DNA of 64,000 nt from Pseudomonas sp. NBRC 111124 (GCF_001320245.1 NZ_BCBA01000005.1:102290-166289), one strand, 5' to 3'; positions 1 through 10,876 are shown, numbered from the stretch's first letter. Notes: generated by a model from the letters alone, not told the origin. Program-made: numbers and translations.

Positions 1-1
1 G

Positions 2-121
2 GGGGCCATGCAGTTGCGCTACATGCAGACGCTGGGGACGATTGCCGGGGATAAGAGCTCGACCATTGTTTTTCCGTTACCGGTCGACTTACTCAAGGGG
101 TTGGTGGACAAGCAGAAATGA
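2..121 (+). CDS. Slipin / SPFH (stomatin-like) membrane protein, 3' end only
   Basis: The reading frame enters from the left edge and stops at a TGA at 119-121, giving the last 39 residues. The tail has the pattern A-M-Q-L-R-Y-M-Q-T-L followed by S-S-T-I-V-F-P-L-P. This matches the C-terminal oligomerisation end of bacterial slipins (SPFH/Band 7 family), where a Leu-Arg-Tyr-x-Gln-Thr-Leu stretch precedes a T-I-V-F-P-L-P motif. Slipins are membrane-anchored scaffold proteins, often paired with an NfeD protein, which would lie outside the window. Only the tail is visible, so the family call rests on one motif. Confidence 0.7.
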   Translation, partial: GAMQLRYMQTLGTIAGDKSSTIVFPLPVDLLKGLVDKQK

Positions 122-144
122 GCGGGGCTGCAAGGCAGCCCCGG
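122..144. terminator. Hairpin between convergent slipin and LysE-family genes
   Basis: A GGGGCTGC arm and a GCAGCCCC arm close over a three-base loop in the short gap between the two stop codons. There is no clear T-tract on either side, so it may be a weak bidirectional terminator. Confidence 0.45.
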
Positions 145-151
145 CGTACGA

Positions 152-784
152 TCAGATAGGCGCCCGGCGCAGGGTGGCGAGGAAGGTCGCCGCGCCAATA
201 AACAACCCGGCAAAGGTACGGTTCAGGCGCTTCTGCTGCTTGGGCGTGCGCAGCAGGCGCAGCACCCGCGAAGCCAACCCGGTGTAGCCCGCCATCACCA
301 GCATGTCGACGCTGATCATGGTCACGGTGATCGCGATGTACTGCGCCAGCAGCGGCGCGTGCGGGTTGATGAACTGCGGCAGCACGGCGAGCATGAACAC
401 CAGCGCCTTGGGGTTGCTGACGTTGACCAGGAAACCACGGAACACCAGGCTCAGCGGCTTGCCGATCGGGCGCACGCTGGAATCGTCGGTCATGTCCATG
501 GGCAAGGCGCGCCATTGTTTGTACGCCAGGTAGACCAGATAGCCCACGCCGAACCACTTGATGACCTGGAAGGCGGTGGCGGAAGCGGCCAGGATGGCGC
601 CGACACCAGCAGCGATGATGGCGATCTGCACGATCAGGCCCAGTTGCAGGCCTAGGGCATTCCAGTATCCACGCCAGAAACCGTACTGCAGCCCGCTGGA
701 CATCGAGGCAATGGCCCCGGCACCCGGCGACAGGCTGATCACCCAGCACGCGGCAAAGAAGCCCAACCACACTTCCATCGACAT
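152..784 (-). CDS. LysE/RhtB-family amino-acid exporter
   Basis: A 210-residue, strongly hydrophobic protein with about six membrane segments. It begins M-S-M-E-V-W-L-G-F-F and carries the S-P-G-A-G-A motif near residue 20, typical of the LysE/RhtB superfamily (homoserine/threonine/lysine exporters). Length is normal for the family (about 205-215). The ATG at 784 is preferred over an in-frame GTG at 787 because GAGG lies six bases upstream of it. The gene stands alone, convergent with the slipin gene. The substrate cannot be told from sequence; export of amino acids or analogues is inferred from the family. Confidence 0.88.
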   Translation of the reverse strand: MSMEVWLGFFAACWVISLSPGAGAIASMSSGLQYGFWRGYWNALGLQLGLIVQIAIIAAGVGAILAASATAFQVIKWFGVGYLVYLAYKQWRALPMDMTDDSSVRPIGKPLSLVFRGFLVNVSNPKALVFMLAVLPQFINPHAPLLAQYIAITVTMISVDMLVMAGYTGLASRVLRLLRTPKQQKRLNRTFAGLFIGAATFLATLRRAPI

Positions 785-881
785 CACACACCTCGCTCAA
801 CAATTGTTGCAAAACGTTAAGCTAAGGTTTTGGCGAAAAAATAACCAGCAAATTCTGCGGGCATCTATCGCCTGCACTGGC

Positions 882-914
882 CCCTGTAGGAGCGGGTTTA
901 CCCGCGAAGAGGCC
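882..914. repeat. Single REP palindrome
   Basis: A copy of the P. putida-type REP unit (GTAGGAGCGGGTTTACCCGCGAA core) lies between the LysE-family gene and the 3' end of the ABC-F gene. Confidence 0.75.
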
Positions 915-935
915 AGCACTTGCAACATCAATGGG

Positions 936-2846
<1,911 letters not shown>

Positions 2847-2896
2847 AGTGGTCGCGGAGTCTACCAGCTTCCTCGGCCCGCAGCGTGAGTGGAATC

Positions 2897-3379
2897 ATGT
2901 ACACCGACCTGTGGAATTACGCCCTGGCGCTGTATGCCCGCCCGGGTGTCGAAAAGGCCTGCCTGGATGTGCAGGCGATGGGGGGCGACGTCTGCCTGCT
3001 GCTCTGTGCAACCTGGTTGCAGGCGCGTGCAGTGCCCTTCAATGAAGAGCGCGCCCAGGCACTGCTCGCCATTGCCGGGCCATGGCAACGCGATGTGGTT
3101 ACGCCGTTACGCAGTCTGCGCCAGCAATGGCGCACGCCCGCGCAGCACGATCCACACCTGGCGGAGGTGCGTGAGCAAGTGAAGGGGCTGGAGTTGCAAG
3201 CGGAGAAGCAATTGCTGCAACGGCTACAAACCTGTGCGCAACAGTGGCCTTCGGGCTCGCAGGAGCCCAAGGACGATTGGCTGGACCGGCTGGCACCGGA
3301 CCAGGCCCGTGGCCACGACGCGCTGGTTGACTTGCGCGTCGCGGCCGCAGGGCTTCAGGAGGCCGAAGACGGCGACTGA
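2897..3379 (+). CDS. TIGR02444 family protein
   Basis: A 160-residue protein beginning M-Y-T-D-L-W-N-Y-A-L-A-L-Y. It has the W-x-Y-A-L-x-x-Y-x-R-P-G-V and C-L-x-L-Q/D pattern of the TIGR02444 (DUF2390) family, which is of unknown function. A GTG at 2885 would add four residues; the ATG at 2897 fits homologues better. It is divergent from the ABC-F gene, with a gap of about 50 bases that must hold both promoters. Its last 25 bases overlap the 3' end of algP on the other strand. No signal peptide or membrane segment is visible. The 50-70 region is Leu- and Cys-rich, and the rest looks helical. Confidence 0.85.
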   Translation: MYTDLWNYALALYARPGVEKACLDVQAMGGDVCLLLCATWLQARAVPFNEERAQALLAIAGPWQRDVVTPLRSLRQQWRTPAQHDPHLAEVREQVKGLELQAEKQLLQRLQTCAQQWPSGSQEPKDDWLDRLAPDQARGHDALVDLRVAAAGLQEAEDGD

Positions 3380-4377
3380 GCTGGGGTGCTGGCAGGTGCC
3401 GAAGACGGGGCAGGAGCGGCCGAGTTGGTCGCTGGCGCACTGGCTGCTGGTGCAGCCGGTTTGGTTTCGGCAGGTTTCGCCGGGGCCTTCGCTGCAGATC
3501 TGGCTGCTGGCTTGGCGGCGGCAGGTTTGGCCGGTGCTTTGGCAGCAGCAGGCTTGGCAGCGGCAGGTTTGGCTGCAGCGGGTTTGGCTGGAGACTTGGC
3601 AGCAGCAGGTTTAGCGGCTGGCTTGGCTGCGGCGGGTTTGGCGGCGACTGGTTTGGCAGCTGGCTTTGCGGCGGCGGTTCGGGCCGGTGCTTTGGCTGAT
3701 GCAGGTTTGGCGGCCGCTGGCTTGGCTGGGGCCTTGGCAGCAGCAGGCTTCGCAGCTGGCTTGGCGGCAGGTTTGGCAGCGGCAGTTCTGGCCGGGGCTT
3801 TGGCTGCTGGCTTCGCGGCCGCTGGCTTGGCTGCAGCAGGTTTCGCGGCTGGCCTGGCGGCGGCGCGGGCCGGGGCCTTGGTTGCGGCCGGTTTGGCTGG
3901 AGCCTTGGCGGCTGCAGGCTTGGCGCTGCGGGCCGGTGCCTTGGCAGCAGCCGGTTTCACGGTTTTGGCAGCCACTGCACGCTGGTCGAGCGCCTTGCCA
4001 GCTGCCTCACGAACCTTGCCGACACCTTGAGCCAGTTTCAGGCTTTCCTGGGCATCACGTTTGAGTTGCTGAATGTAGGTACGGGTCTGGGTCTGGCGTT
4101 CCTTGAGCGAATCGAGCAATGCTTCAAGTTCACCAATAGCCTTTTGCGCCTTGTTCTGCGCCTTGGCTTTGCCGGCCTTGGCCGAATCCTGCAACTTCAG
4201 GCGACCGTTGTGCAGTTTTTCCTGAGCTTTGCCGCGCTGCTTTTCCAACTTGGCCAGCAATTTCTCCGCATCAGCCAGCGCTTGCGAGCAGGCTTCTTCC
4301 AAGTGTTCGAGCAGGCTGCCCGAAAGTTGCTGGAGCAGGTGCAACGGCGTACTTACTGGCTTCTTTTTAGCCGACAT
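3355..4377 (-). CDS. algP: AlgP (AlgR3), histone H1-like Lys/Ala/Pro-repeat protein
   Basis: A 340-residue protein in two parts. Residues 1-140 are helical and Lys/Gln/Leu-rich and start M-S-A-K-K-K-P-V-S-T. From about residue 145 to 300 the chain is a dense run of A-K-P-A-A, A-K-A-P-A-K/R and related units, followed by an Ala/Pro/Ser tail. This histone H1-like architecture is that of AlgP/AlgR3, known in P. aeruginosa (about 350 residues) as a DNA-binding protein linked to alginate regulation. The gene lies between the ABC-F gene and rsd/algQ, its usual place. Its DNA is internally repetitive, so repeat number may vary between strains. DNA binding is inferred from composition. Confidence 0.9.
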   Translation of the reverse strand: MSAKKKPVSTPLHLLQQLSGSLLEHLEEACSQALADAEKLLAKLEKQRGKAQEKLHNGRLKLQDSAKAGKAKAQNKAQKAIGELEALLDSLKERQTQTRTYIQQLKRDAQESLKLAQGVGKVREAAGKALDQRAVAAKTVKPAAAKAPARSAKPAAAKAPAKPAATKAPARAAARPAAKPAAAKPAAAKPAAKAPARTAAAKPAAKPAAKPAAAKAPAKPAAAKPASAKAPARTAAAKPAAKPVAAKPAAAKPAAKPAAAKSPAKPAAAKPAAAKPAAAKAPAKPAAAKPAARSAAKAPAKPAETKPAAPAASAPATNSAAPAPSSAPASTPAQSPSSAS

Positions 4378-4601
4378 GGTTTACCTCCTGGCTGACGAGA
4401 TTGCGGCTCATACTATGCTTCTGCTGCTACCGCCGCTAGGGCATGTTGACAGTATTGATGGCGCCGCGTTGCATGCCTGGGCAAAGTTGTTATCTTGCAG
4501 CTCCATGCAAGTGTAGTTGCTTAACAAAACGTTGCTGATATTTACGCATGTACAAGCAACAAGGCTGGCATACTTCCCTGCTCATTGAGCTGGAGTTACC
4601 C

Positions 4602-5267
4602 ATGCCGCGTTATCTTGTTTTTGGCCTGTACCTGATGGTGCCATTCGCACTGGCCGCCACCGATACCGCTCCTGCCAATGATCACGACCTGGCCTACAGC
4701 CTCGGCGCCAGCCTCGGTGAGCGCCTGCGCGAGGAGGTGCCTGGCCTGCAGCTGGATGCGCTGGTCGAAGGCCTGCGCCAGTCCTATCAGGGCCAGCCAT
4801 TGCAGCTCGACAAGGCACGCATGCAGGCCATTCTCCAGGAGCACGAAGAACAGGCCAGCAGCGCCGCCGAACAAGCCGAAGTGACCCGGCTGCAGGCCGT
4901 GGAAACCCGCTTCATGGCCAACGAGCGGGCTCGTGCCGGTGTGCACGAGCTGCCGGAAGGTGTGCTGTACAGTGAGCTGAAAGCGGGTAATGGCGCGCAA
5001 CCGAAAGCCGGAGGCAAGGTACAGGTGCGCTATGTGGGTAGGCTCCCCGACGGCTCAGTGTTTGACCAGAACCAGCAACCGCAGTGGTTCAGCCTGGGCT
5101 CGGTGATCGAAGGCTGGCAGGTGGCGCTGCCACACATGAAAGCGGGTTCGGCCTGGCGCCTGGTGATCCCCTCGGCACAGGCCTACGGTGCCGAGGGCGC
5201 AGGTGACCTGATCGCGCCCTACACGCCGCTGGTGTTCGAAATCGAGTTACTCTCGGTCGGCGAATGA
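4602..5267 (+). CDS. FKBP-type peptidyl-prolyl cis-trans isomerase, exported
   Basis: A 221-residue protein. Residues 1-19 (M-P-R-Y-L-V-F-G-L-Y-L-M-V-P-F-A-L-A-A) look like a Sec signal peptide, so the enzyme should act in the periplasm. Residues 25-110 resemble the FKBP N-terminal dimerisation domain (Y-S-L-G-A-S-L-G-E-R-L). Residues 120-221 are the FKBP_C domain, with V-R-Y-V-G-R-L-P-D-G-S-V-F-D and P-S-A-Q-A-Y-G. The ATG at 4602 has GGAG about eight bases upstream and gives a clean signal peptide; an upstream ATG at 4548 would bury it. It is divergent from algP. The likely role is folding of envelope proteins (FklB/Mip type). Confidence 0.9.
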   Translation: MPRYLVFGLYLMVPFALAATDTAPANDHDLAYSLGASLGERLREEVPGLQLDALVEGLRQSYQGQPLQLDKARMQAILQEHEEQASSAAEQAEVTRLQAVETRFMANERARAGVHELPEGVLYSELKAGNGAQPKAGGKVQVRYVGRLPDGSVFDQNQQPQWFSLGSVIEGWQVALPHMKAGSAWRLVIPSAQAYGAEGAGDLIAPYTPLVFEIELLSVGE

Positions 5268-5276
5268 CGCCGGCCT

Positions 5277-5747
5277 TCAGGCTTCAACCGCGCCCTCTTC
5301 CTTGTGCGCGTTATGCAGCACCTCGATCAGGCAGTCTTCCAGCTCGAAGCGTTCGTGCAGAAGGCCGCCCAGCTTGCCGAGTTTTTCGGCGAAACGCGCA
5401 GGATCCTTGCATTCCCCCTTGTCGCAATGGTCGTTGAAGGCCAAGGCAAACTGAGTGCTTTCATCAATGCGCGGATTGATCTGCGTGGCCAGTTCCAGGC
5501 CTCGTGTATCGCCGAACGCTTTCGCTTCACTGACCAATTGCTCGCTGACCTCGAAATGCCACGCCGAAACGTAGTCGACCAGTAGCGTGCAAAAGTCGCC
5601 GTTTGTGTCCTTGTCGGCAAAGGCCGGCTTGGCGTCGCGCAAGGTGCGGAAAGCCTGGACCAGCGCCTCTCGCTCATCGAGCCAACGGTCGATCAGCTTG
5701 TGAACCCCACCCCAGCGTTCCTGGGCGTTCTGGCAACTATCGAGCAT
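5277..5747 (-). CDS. rsd: Rsd/AlgQ anti-sigma-70 factor
   Basis: A 156-residue protein starting [23 protein letters not shown], the hallmark N-terminus of Rsd/AlgQ. The family binds the housekeeping sigma factor and shifts RNA polymerase toward alternative sigmas; in P. aeruginosa AlgQ also affects alginate and siderophore production. Length agrees with AlgQ (about 160). An upstream in-frame ATG at 5783 exists, but the family start at 5747 follows a purine-rich GGGAAGAGA. It is convergent with the FKBP gene, with only nine bases between stops, and lies in the conserved algP/FKBP/algQ/dsb neighbourhood. Confidence 0.93.
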   Translation of the reverse strand: MLDSCQNAQERWGGVHKLIDRWLDEREALVQAFRTLRDAKPAFADKDTNGDFCTLLVDYVSAWHFEVSEQLVSEAKAFGDTRGLELATQINPRIDESTQFALAFNDHCDKGECKDPARFAEKLGKLGGLLHERFELEDCLIEVLHNAHKEEGAVEA

Positions 5748-5979
5748 GGCAATCTCTTCCCTTCTGGGTAGATGCCGCTGCACCTCGCACCACGACCGTG
5801 CAGCACAAAGGTGACATCAGCAGGACGGCATCGAGCAGTTGTATTTTCGGTATGCGTGCTGCGAGATTATTCCCGAGCGTGCTTGGCATCAAGGTACGCA
5901 GCAGACAAAGTTCATACAAGTGTTTAATACCCCGATGCACCACCATTGGTCGCGCTATCGACCACCGGCCTGCGCCAGA

Positions 5980-6486
5980 TCAAGGATTGCCAAGCGAGCG
6001 GAAACGATACGCCAGCAGCCAACTCAAGGGCAGCAACGCCAGCAGTAGAAACCCCAGCAGGCTCCACTCCGGCAAGGTCAGGTCGAGAAAGCTCCAGGTC
6101 AGCGAACTGCAGTCAGGGCCGCCGAGCAAAAGTTGCCGCGCAGCATCACGCCACGACAGCTCGAACACGCGCCCGATTGGCAACGGACACATATGGCTGG
6201 CATCGGTCGCGCCTTGCAACCACACATGCCGTGCCGCCAGCAGGACACCGCTGGCCGCGCACAGCAGCGCCGTTCGCGCGTACCGCCGTGCCCCGACAAT
6301 ACCAGGCCCATGCAGCGCCGCACACAGGCAGACCAGTGCGTAAACGCCCAGCAGTAGCCGTTGACTGAAACACAGCGGGCAAGGCACAAGCCCAAGGGCA
6401 CTCTCGAGATAGAACGACACGCCCAGCACCCCCAGCGAAGCAAGGCATGCCGGAATGAAAAACGTGCGCAGACTGGCCATCGACAT
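5980..6486 (-). CDS. dsbB: DsbB-type quinone-linked disulfide oxidoreductase
   Basis: A 168-residue membrane protein with four hydrophobic segments. The first periplasmic loop holds the C-P-L-C redox pair (around residues 36-39). The second carries the other pair: the Cys before P-L-P-I-G-R and the Cys in G-P-D-C-S-S. This is the complete four-cysteine set needed to pass electrons from DsbA to quinone. Location next to rsd/algQ matches the dsbB/dsbH copy of other pseudomonads. Start is at the first Met, with a second Met two codons later; no strong SD is visible. Function is inferred from family and intact cysteines. Confidence 0.92.
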   Translation of the reverse strand: MSMASLRTFFIPACLASLGVLGVSFYLESALGLVPCPLCFSQRLLLGVYALVCLCAALHGPGIVGARRYARTALLCAASGVLLAARHVWLQGATDASHMCPLPIGRVFELSWRDAARQLLLGGPDCSSLTWSFLDLTLPEWSLLGFLLLALLPLSWLLAYRFRSLGNP

Positions 6487-6588
6487 GGGCAGAAAGGTCC
6501 CGGGAAAGTTGAAGTAACCTGGAACGGTAGAGGAAAGTCCGGGGTTGTTTCAAGGCGCTACTGGAATGACAAGTCGCTGTATTGCAAG

Positions 6589-6620
6589 GGAAGTTTCCAC
6601 CCGAGCTGTAGGAAACTTCC
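6589..6620. repeat. Perfect 10-bp inverted repeat with 12-base spacer
   Basis: GGAAGTTTCC at 6589-6598 and GGAAACTTCC at 6611-6620 are reverse complements. They lie about 100 bases upstream of dsbB and beyond the hem operon terminator. It could be an operator or an RNA hairpin; sequence alone does not decide. Confidence 0.4.
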
Positions 6621-6650
6621 TAAGTAGATTCTGCAGAACTAACTTACAAC

Positions 6651-6700
6651 GCGGAAAAAGTTACTCCCCATGAGCCCGCGCACCCGCGCGGGCTCATGGG
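6651..6700 (-). terminator. Rho-independent terminator of the hem operon
   Basis: A perfect 15-bp stem (CCCATGAGCCCGCGC at 6667-6681 with its complement at 6686-6700) has a four-base loop. Read on the minus strand it is followed within a few bases by a run of five Ts. It sits directly after the hemY stop. Confidence 0.9.
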
Positions 6701-6704
6701 ATGC

Positions 6705-7943
6705 TCAGGCGCGCTCGCCGTGTGGCAGCGGCAACGCCAGAAGACGCTCATCGAGCAGGCCCAGGCCTTCTTCGAACAGCTGATTGCTGCGCTCGGTTTC
6801 GCCCAGGCTGGCGAGCAGGCGCGCAAGCTCGGCACAGGCTTCCGGATTACGCTCCATGCGCAGGCTGCTTTCGAGATAGTCGCGTGCCTTGCCCCACAGG
6901 CGGTTTTGCAGGCTCAGGCGACCGAGGGTAAGCAACAGGCTCGGGTCTTCCGGATGGGCCTTCAGCCAACCTTCGGCGGTTTGCAGCTGACGCGCCGGGT
7001 CATCACCGCGTACCAGGCCATACAGGCGAGCCAGGTGGCTTTCGTACTCGCGTTTGAGCGCAGTGCGCAGCACCTGCTCGGCTTCGCCTTGGGCACCCAC
7101 CTGGCGCAGCTGTTCGGCATAGGCCAGCACCAGTTGCGGCTCCTGGCGCTGGGCTGCGGTCAGTTGCTGCCAGGCACGCTCAAGGGCCTGACGGGCACTG
7201 TGCGAATCCTCGCCGCGGGTGGTCGCCAGGCCAAGGTTTTGGCCCCAGGCGCGCTTCTCCAGCGCGGCCAGCTCGTCGGCTGGCAATACCTTGCCCTTGC
7301 GCAGGTCCGGCAGCAGGCGAATCAATGCCGACCAGTCGCCACGCTCCAGGTGCAGGCGCTGCAGAAGGCGCAGCACCTGCGTGTTGTGTGGATGGCGCTC
7401 CTGCATGGCCAGCAGGGTTTCCAGCGCACCATCGCGCTCGCCACGGTCCATCTGCAATTGCGCATGGGTCAGGGCAATGGCCAGCTCGGCCTGGGGCTGA
7501 CGCTCCAGGGCACGCTCAAGCAGGCTGTCGCTGTCTTCCTTGCGCCCCTGCTCATTGGCGGCGCGGGCGGCACCCAGGTAATACAGCAACGGCTGACGCT
7601 CGGCCTCGGCAGCACGATGCAGGTGACGCTGGGCACTGGCCCAACGACCTTCGGCCAGGTCCAGCTGGCCTTGCTCGATAGCAATCCGCACGCGTCGGCT
7701 GCGGTTGCGTCGCGACCACGGGTTGACCACGCCACTGGAAGTCAGCACCAGGCCGACCAGGTAACGCAGCAGCAACAGCAATACGATTACGCCAACCAGC
7801 GCTGCGAGCGCCGCCCATAACCCGGACTGGTAGCGGAAACCGCCGTAGGCAATCAGCACGTAACCACTGTGCTTGGCCACTGCAATGCCCAGCGCTGCGG
7901 CAATCACGATTGCCAATACGGCCAGCAGGTAGACACGCTTCAT
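6705..7943 (-). CDS. hemY: HemY, haem-operon TPR membrane protein
   Basis: A 412-residue protein starting M-K-R-V-Y-L-L-A-V-L-A-I-V, with two N-terminal membrane segments (about residues 5-25 and 40-62). A long alpha-helical region with tetratricopeptide-like repeats follows, for example L-Y-Y-L-G-A-A-R-A-A-N-E-Q-G and L-L-L-T-L-G-R-L-S-L-Q-N. This is the HemY of the gammaproteobacterial hemCDXY operon (not the protoporphyrinogen oxidase of the same name). It is thought to organise late haem biosynthesis enzymes at the inner membrane. Its ATG overlaps the hemX stop by four bases, which indicates translational coupling. It is the last gene of the operon. Confidence 0.93.
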   Translation of the reverse strand: MKRVYLLAVLAIVIAAALGIAVAKHSGYVLIAYGGFRYQSGLWAALAALVGVIVLLLLLRYLVGLVLTSSGVVNPWSRRNRSRRVRIAIEQGQLDLAEGRWASAQRHLHRAAEAERQPLLYYLGAARAANEQGRKEDSDSLLERALERQPQAELAIALTHAQLQMDRGERDGALETLLAMQERHPHNTQVLRLLQRLHLERGDWSALIRLLPDLRKGKVLPADELAALEKRAWGQNLGLATTRGEDSHSARQALERAWQQLTAAQRQEPQLVLAYAEQLRQVGAQGEAEQVLRTALKREYESHLARLYGLVRGDDPARQLQTAEGWLKAHPEDPSLLLTLGRLSLQNRLWGKARDYLESSLRMERNPEACAELARLLASLGETERSNQLFEEGLGLLDERLLALPLPHGERA

Positions 7944-9040
7944 GGCTTGCCCCCTTCCGCCTCGGCTGGCAGATGGCGGCGCTGGATGTACGCCTGCACT
8001 GCGGCCAGGCTTTCGCTCAGGTCTGGGGTCACTACCGAGACAGGCTGCTCAGCCAGCGCATTGAGGCTGTCGAGCATCGCCTTGCTTTGCGGGTTGTCGG
8101 CATTGAAGTTGGCCAGCAGCACGCTGCGTGCATCATCCAGGGCCTGAGTGTAGACCTTGGCCTCGCCATTGAGCGCAGCCCACTGCGCCTGCTCGATGGT
8201 CAGGCTCAGGGCCAGGCGCAGCTGGTTCAGCTGCTGGCCAGCCAGCAACGGCCGCACATTGTCGTCGGCGTTGAAGTCGATCTGGAAGTACTTGGAGATT
8301 TCTGCCCACCACTGCGACAGGCGACTGGCCCCATCACCATCAGCGGTCAGCGCACCCAGCGCATCGGCGTTGCTGGCGAACTCGGGCGACTGGGCGCTGA
8401 GCTGCTGCACCAGCTCACGCTGGGCGGCGAGCTTGAGGAACAGGCCGGTGCGGTCCGGCTGCTGGGTGCTGTTGAGCGTGGCCAGGCTGCGCGCCAGTTG
8501 CTCGCGGGCGGCAAAGGCACCCGGGTCGCTCTGCTCGCGAAGGATTTCGTCAGCACCTTCGACCAGCGCCTTGGCGCTGGTGATGTCCTGCAAGGCCGAC
8601 AGGCGCAAGGTAGCCAGGCGCAGCAAGTGCTCGGCTTCTGCCAGGCGCCACTCCTTGCGGCTTTCGCCAAGGACGGTTTCCAGACGCTGGCTCAGGCGTT
8701 GCTGGTCGCCCTGCAGCTGCGCCACCAGGCGGCGGCGGTCTTCCAGCTCGCTGGCTGCCGGCAGGCTGGCCAGTTGCGCACTGATCTGTTGCTCGCGCTG
8801 CTGCAGAGCAGCGGCGCGCTGGTCGAGCGCTTCGAGATGCTGGCCCTGGTTCGCTTCGCTGCCTTGCAGGTGGCGCACCTGCCAGACACCCCAGCCGCCT
8901 ACTGCAACCCCGGCCGCACCGACCAACAGCGCCAGCATGGCCAGACCACCGCCAGAGCGCTTTACGGGCTTGTCGGTGACGGGTTGCGCCGGCTCCTGGG
9001 CCGACGGCTGATCATTGTTGGACAAGACAGTTTCGCTCAC
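7940..9040 (-). CDS. hemX: HemX, haem-operon membrane protein
   Basis: A 366-residue protein beginning V-S-E-T-V-L-S-N-N-D-Q (GTG start). AAGGATGG lies four bases upstream of this GTG, so it is chosen over an upstream frame extension that runs into hemD. It has a Pro/Gln-rich cytoplasmic N-terminus and one membrane segment near residues 38-58 (G-G-L-A-M-L-A-L-L-V-G-A-A-G). A long periplasmic region of coiled coil follows (R-A-A-A-L-Q-Q-R-E-Q-Q-I-S). This is the HemX (uroporphyrinogen-III C-methyltransferase-like, PF04375) layout. The methyltransferase name is historical and no SAM-binding fold is visible. It is co-transcribed with hemC, hemD and hemY. Confidence 0.92.
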   Translation of the reverse strand: MSETVLSNNDQPSAQEPAQPVTDKPVKRSGGGLAMLALLVGAAGVAVGGWGVWQVRHLQGSEANQGQHLEALDQRAAALQQREQQISAQLASLPAASELEDRRRLVAQLQGDQQRLSQRLETVLGESRKEWRLAEAEHLLRLATLRLSALQDITSAKALVEGADEILREQSDPGAFAAREQLARSLATLNSTQQPDRTGLFLKLAAQRELVQQLSAQSPEFASNADALGALTADGDGASRLSQWWAEISKYFQIDFNADDNVRPLLAGQQLNQLRLALSLTIEQAQWAALNGEAKVYTQALDDARSVLLANFNADNPQSKAMLDSLNALAEQPVSVVTPDLSESLAAVQAYIQRRHLPAEAEGGKP

Positions 9041-9071
9041 GTATCCATCCTTTGCATGGGGGCGCTTCGCG

Positions 9072-9854
9072 CTAGTGCGAAGCGCCTTGAGAAGCAGGTG
9101 CAGCGCTGCGCTGCACGGCTGCCAGCAAGGCCGTGGCACTCGCGCCACGGCAATCCACAACCTGTTGGGCCCCGGCGGCCCGGGCCTGTTCTGCGACCCT
9201 TGGGCTGGGCACGAACAATGGCAGCCTGGCTACCTGCGGCCAGTCGGCGGCGGCCATCTGCTGCAAATGTTCAAGACCCTGCCCACTGCTGACCACCAGG
9301 CCATTGAGGCGTTCCGCTTCTATGCGGCGCATCAGCGTGCCCGCCGGGTAGTCCGGCAGGCAGCGACGATACAGTTCCAGATATTCGACACTAGCACCTT
9401 GCTCTGCAAGACGCTCGGCCAGAAGTTCGCGACCTCCAACGCCACGGGCAATCACCACGCGTGACGTAGGAACTGCGATAGCCTCGCGCAGGATCGGGAG
9501 TGCGAGCAAGGCCTCACTGTCATCACCTTGCGCAGGGAAAGTCACCTTCAGACCGGCGGACTGCAGCACCGCCGCAGTCGCTTCACCCACAGAGAACCAG
9601 GCGGTGGGCGGGGGTTGCAGGCCGGCCTCTGCCAGCCGCTTGAGCAGCAGCCGGGCCGCCGGCTTGCTGACCACGATGATCGCCTGACACTGCGCCAGCC
9701 CAGCCAGCTGCTGACGCTGTCCGCCATCCAGAGCGACGGGCTCGATGGCCAGCAACGGCAGGCAACTGCTGGCCACACCGGCAACAGCCAGGCTCTGCGC
9801 CAGTGCCGCGCAGTCCTCTTCAGGCCGAGTCAGCAGCAGGCGCCAAAGGCTCAC
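9072..9854 (-). CDS. hemD: HemD, uroporphyrinogen-III synthase
   Basis: A 260-residue enzyme that closes hydroxymethylbilane into uroporphyrinogen III with D-ring inversion. It starts [15 protein letters not shown], the family's L-L-T-R-P opening, at a GTG whose bases overlap the hemC TGA (GTGA arrangement). Translation is therefore coupled to hemC. The C-terminal half holds the [15 protein letters not shown] region, where T/S-S precedes the substrate pocket. An open frame continues upstream inside hemC but is only read-through of that gene. The gap to hemX is about 31 bases. Confidence 0.93.
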   Translation of the reverse strand: MSLWRLLLTRPEEDCAALAQSLAVAGVASSCLPLLAIEPVALDGGQRQQLAGLAQCQAIIVVSKPAARLLLKRLAEAGLQPPPTAWFSVGEATAAVLQSAGLKVTFPAQGDDSEALLALPILREAIAVPTSRVVIARGVGGRELLAERLAEQGASVEYLELYRRCLPDYPAGTLMRRIEAERLNGLVVSSGQGLEHLQQMAAADWPQVARLPLFVPSPRVAEQARAAGAQQVVDCRGASATALLAAVQRSAAPASQGASH

Positions 9855-10792
9855 GGATGCCCGGCCTCGCCGTAGACTTCCTTGAGAATGGCTTCGGCGC
9901 CCTGGCCCAGTAGTGCTTCGGCAACCTGCACGCCCAAGGTTTCCGCAGCGTCCCGCGGCGCACGGGCATCCGCTACCAGCAAGGTACCGCCACTTGGCTG
10001 GCCAACCAGGCCGCGCAGCCACAACTGATCGTCTTCGAGCACCGCATAGCAGGCGATGGGCACCTGGCAGCCACCGTTGAGGCGCTTGTTCAAGGCGCGC
10101 TCGGCAACGACGCGGTCGGCGGTATCGGCATGGTGCAGCGGCGCCAGCAGCGCATGGATTTCAGTGTCGGCGCTGCGGCACTCGATACCCACCGCGCCCT
10201 GGCCACCGGCTGGCAGGCTGTCGTCGACGCTGATGGTATCGGTGATGCGATCCTCGAAGCCCAGGCGGATCAGGCCCGCGGCGGCGAGGATGATGGCGTC
10301 GTATTCGCCGGCATCGAGCTTGGCCAGGCGGGTGTTGACGTTGCCGCGCAGGAAGTGGATTTTCAGGTCCGGCCGACGGGCCAGCAGCTGGGCCTGGCGG
10401 CGCAGGCTGGAGGTGCCGACGATGCTGCCGGCCGGCAAGGCGTCGAGGCTGGCAAAGGTATTGGAGACGAAGGCATCACGCGGGTCTTCGCGCTCGCAGA
10501 TGCAGTACAGGCCCAGGCCATCGGGGAAGTCCATGGGCACGTCTTTCATCGAATGCACGGCGATGTCGGCTTCGTTGTCCAGCAGCGCGGTTTCCAGCTC
10601 CTTGACGAACAGGCCCTTGCCGCCGATTTTCGCCAATGGCGCATCGAGCAGCTTGTCGCCGCGGCTGACCATGGGCACCAAGGTCACCAGCAGCCCGGGG
10701 TGGGCCTGCTCGAGGCGGGCTTTGACGTATTCGGCCTGCCACAAGGCCAAGGCACTTTTACGGGTGGCAATGCGGATTTCGCGAGTGGACAT
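9851..10792 (-). CDS. hemC: HemC, porphobilinogen deaminase (hydroxymethylbilane synthase)
   Basis: A 313-residue enzyme that polymerises four porphobilinogen units into hydroxymethylbilane. It begins [20 protein letters not shown], the conserved R-I-A-T-R-x-S-x-L-A-x-W-Q motif. The cysteine that carries the dipyrromethane cofactor is in N-G-G-C-Q-V-P-I-A, and the active-site Asp lies in V-H-S-M-K-D-V-P. It is the first gene of hemC-hemD-hemX-hemY. Its promoter must lie in the 113-base gap to algR, which is transcribed in the same direction. Confidence 0.96.
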   Translation of the reverse strand: MSTREIRIATRKSALALWQAEYVKARLEQAHPGLLVTLVPMVSRGDKLLDAPLAKIGGKGLFVKELETALLDNEADIAVHSMKDVPMDFPDGLGLYCICEREDPRDAFVSNTFASLDALPAGSIVGTSSLRRQAQLLARRPDLKIHFLRGNVNTRLAKLDAGEYDAIILAAAGLIRLGFEDRITDTISVDDSLPAGGQGAVGIECRSADTEIHALLAPLHHADTADRVVAERALNKRLNGGCQVPIACYAVLEDDQLWLRGLVGQPSGGTLLVADARAPRDAAETLGVQVAEALLGQGAEAILKEVYGEAGHP

Positions 10793-10876
10793 GAAACGCC
10801 CCGATCCAGAGAAATGCCGCTGATGATAACAGCATCACCGGCATCGCTTGCAGATGTGGGTCAGGATCCTGTTGTG

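Noticed and set aside
3355..4377. CRISPR-like or tandem repeat array in the algP region
   Set aside because: Repeats are short, in frame and coding (A-K-P-A-A type). There are no unique spacers of even length.
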